From Bog-793 sp050010315 (GTDB lineage Bacteria > Actinomycetota > Acidimicrobiia > Acidimicrobiales > Bog-793), in contig JBEKLG010000117.1 in the NCBI GenBank assembly GCA_050010315.1, positions 1 through 6,050 of the forward strand: 6,050 bases of DNA. Direction: 5' to 3'. Of this stretch, positions 5,286-6,050 are shown in pieces (within the stretch, counting starts at the first letter, position 1; each line of letters opens with the position of its first letter). The translations under genes and the position numbers were made by a program. The notes below the pieces were generated by a model. The model did no database searches. It worked only from the letters and a program-made list of their open reading frames with translations, and was not told the DNA's origin.

Positions 5286-5314
5286 AGGACCCGGCAGCGG
5301 CTCTCCGTTACGCT
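5286..5314 (+). promoter_or_regulatory. Candidate promoter of the GH18 gene, possibly giving a leaderless mRNA
   Basis: AGGACC (5286-5291, shares GAC with TTGACA) and TACGCT (5309-5314, fits TAnnnT) are separated by 17 bases. The GTG start at 5324 is only 9 bases after the -10, so transcription would begin at or within a few bases of the start codon. No Shine-Dalgarno is visible there, which agrees with leaderless translation, common in actinobacteria. Confidence 0.35.
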
Positions 5315-5323
5315 CGGGACACT

Positions 5324-6050
5324 GTGGCCGCGACGAGTCATCCGGTCAGGATCGCAACCGGACTCATCGTCTTGCTCGCCGTGGCACTCGCCGCGGCGGT
5401 CGTCTCCGGCGTGTTCGGGCGAGCGGCCCCGAGTCTCACGCCGGCACAGATCGCGGCGCGGGCGGCCGAGAGAGCGACGAGGCGTCTTCTCGCCGAGGAG
5501 GCTTCGGTCGTGCGGGCGGCCGACGCTCTCGTCGCCGCCAAGCTCCCCCGGCAGGGCTCTCAGCCCTCCCCGGCCCCCCCGCTGCCGGCAAGATTGTTCA
5601 CCGTTCCCCTCGCGCCCGTCGAGGTCCTCGGGTACGTCCCGTACTGGGAGGCCCCGGACGTCACGGCGTCCGACCTCGCCGACACGAGCGTGATCGCCGT
5701 ATTCGGGGTCGAAGTCGCCGCCAGCGGCGGGTTCTTAGAGTCCGGCCCAGGTTGGAGCTACTACGCAGATACCGGATACGCCGAGCTGACCACGGCCGCA
5801 CACCAGGCCGGTGACCACGTGCTCTTCACGATTGCGACGACGAACCCCGGTGTCATCAACCACCTCGCGCGCCACCCCGCGTCGACGGGGGCGCGTCTCG
5901 CCGCGGCGATGGCGCACGTCGTCGCGGTGGCGGGGCTCGACGGAGTCGACGTCGACATCGAAGGTGCCTCGCCGGCCGACCGGTCCGGCTTCGTGCTCTT
6001 CGTCGCCGATCTCGTCGCCTCGCTGCGGCACGACGGCATGAAAGGGATGG
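5324..6050 (+). CDS. Membrane-anchored GH18-family glycoside hydrolase (3' truncated by window edge)
   Basis: The frame is open from GTG 5324 to the right edge (242 codons visible, no stop). This GTG is the first start codon after an in-frame TGA at 5252-5254. Residues about 8-31 (VRIATGLIVLLAVALAAAVV) form a signal anchor, followed by an Ala/Arg/Glu-rich helical stretch (about 40-75) and a Pro-rich linker (about 80-95). The catalytic domain begins at about residue 100 with EVLGYVPYWE, a typical first barrel strand of GH18 proteins. The diagnostic GH18 motif DxxDxDxE is intact as DGVDVDIE (206-213), with Glu213 the predicted acid/base. GH18 enzymes cleave beta-1,4 bonds of N-acetylglucosamine polymers by substrate-assisted catalysis. 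With a membrane anchor, peptidoglycan or another surface glycan is as likely a target as chitin. The second half of the barrel, including the substrate-contact Tyr, is outside the window. It is divergent from the ferredoxin-gltX operon, and no functional link is evident. Confidence 0.88.
   Translation, partial: MAATSHPVRIATGLIVLLAVALAAAVVSGVFGRAAPSLTPAQIAARAAERATRRLLAEEASVVRAADALVAAKLPRQGSQPSPAPPLPARLFTVPLAPVEVLGYVPYWEAPDVTASDLADTSVIAVFGVEVAASGGFLESGPGWSYYADTGYAELTTAAHQAGDHVLFTIATTNPGVINHLARHPASTGARLAAAMAHVVAVAGLDGVDVDIEGASPADRSGFVLFVADLVASLRHDGMKGM

Noticed and set aside
1..6050. CRISPR arrays, insertion sequences, phage genes, attachment sites at the tRNA 3' ends
   Set aside because: No regularly spaced repeats, transposase or integrase frames were seen, and I noticed no second copy of the tRNA 3' ends in the window. 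The genes are mostly ordinary chromosomal functions.

Overview
The window looks like chromosomal DNA from a high-GC actinobacterium. Third codon positions are mostly G or C, start codons include GTG, TTG and probably CTG, and the genes have actinobacterial flavour: an MFS_3-type transporter with a C-terminal soluble domain, a small three-cysteine ferredoxin, and gltX near tRNA-Gln and tRNA-Glu genes. An Acidimicrobiia-like lineage is possible, but the sequence alone does not prove it. There is no sign of a prophage, insertion sequence, CRISPR array or rRNA.

Layout, left to right. The C-terminal part of a probable secreted or surface protein runs in from the left edge (+, 1-435). It converges on an MFS exporter (-, 553-2238). 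Directly upstream of the exporter, two bases away, is a 52-codon basic small ORF (-, 2241-2399) that appears to start at CTG behind a strong Shine-Dalgarno. Further upstream are a tandem 11-bp repeat, tRNA-Glu(CTC) (-, 2540-2615) and tRNA-Gln(CTG) (-, 2803-2877) with a recognisable -10 element. Then come a membrane-anchored, divergent DUF218/YdcF-like protein (-, 2971-3591), glutamyl-tRNA synthetase gltX (-, 3607-5073) and a [3Fe-4S]-type ferredoxin (-, about 5037-5231). A short divergent intergenic region separates these from a membrane-anchored GH18-family glycosidase (+, 5324 to the right edge).

How the genes fit together. The ferredoxin, gltX and DUF218 genes overlap or nearly touch and look like one operon read leftward. 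The two tRNA genes lie downstream on the same strand with their own likely promoter. GltX would charge tRNA-Glu directly. In lineages without GlnRS it also puts Glu on tRNA-Gln for later conversion by GatCAB. The two tRNAs differ at exactly the positions that let GatCAB tell them apart: the 1-72 pair and the D-loop length. The points most worth a second look are the CTG-started small ORF coupled to the exporter, the ferredoxin-gltX overlap, the degenerate DUF218 protein, and the structured spacer between the tRNAs.
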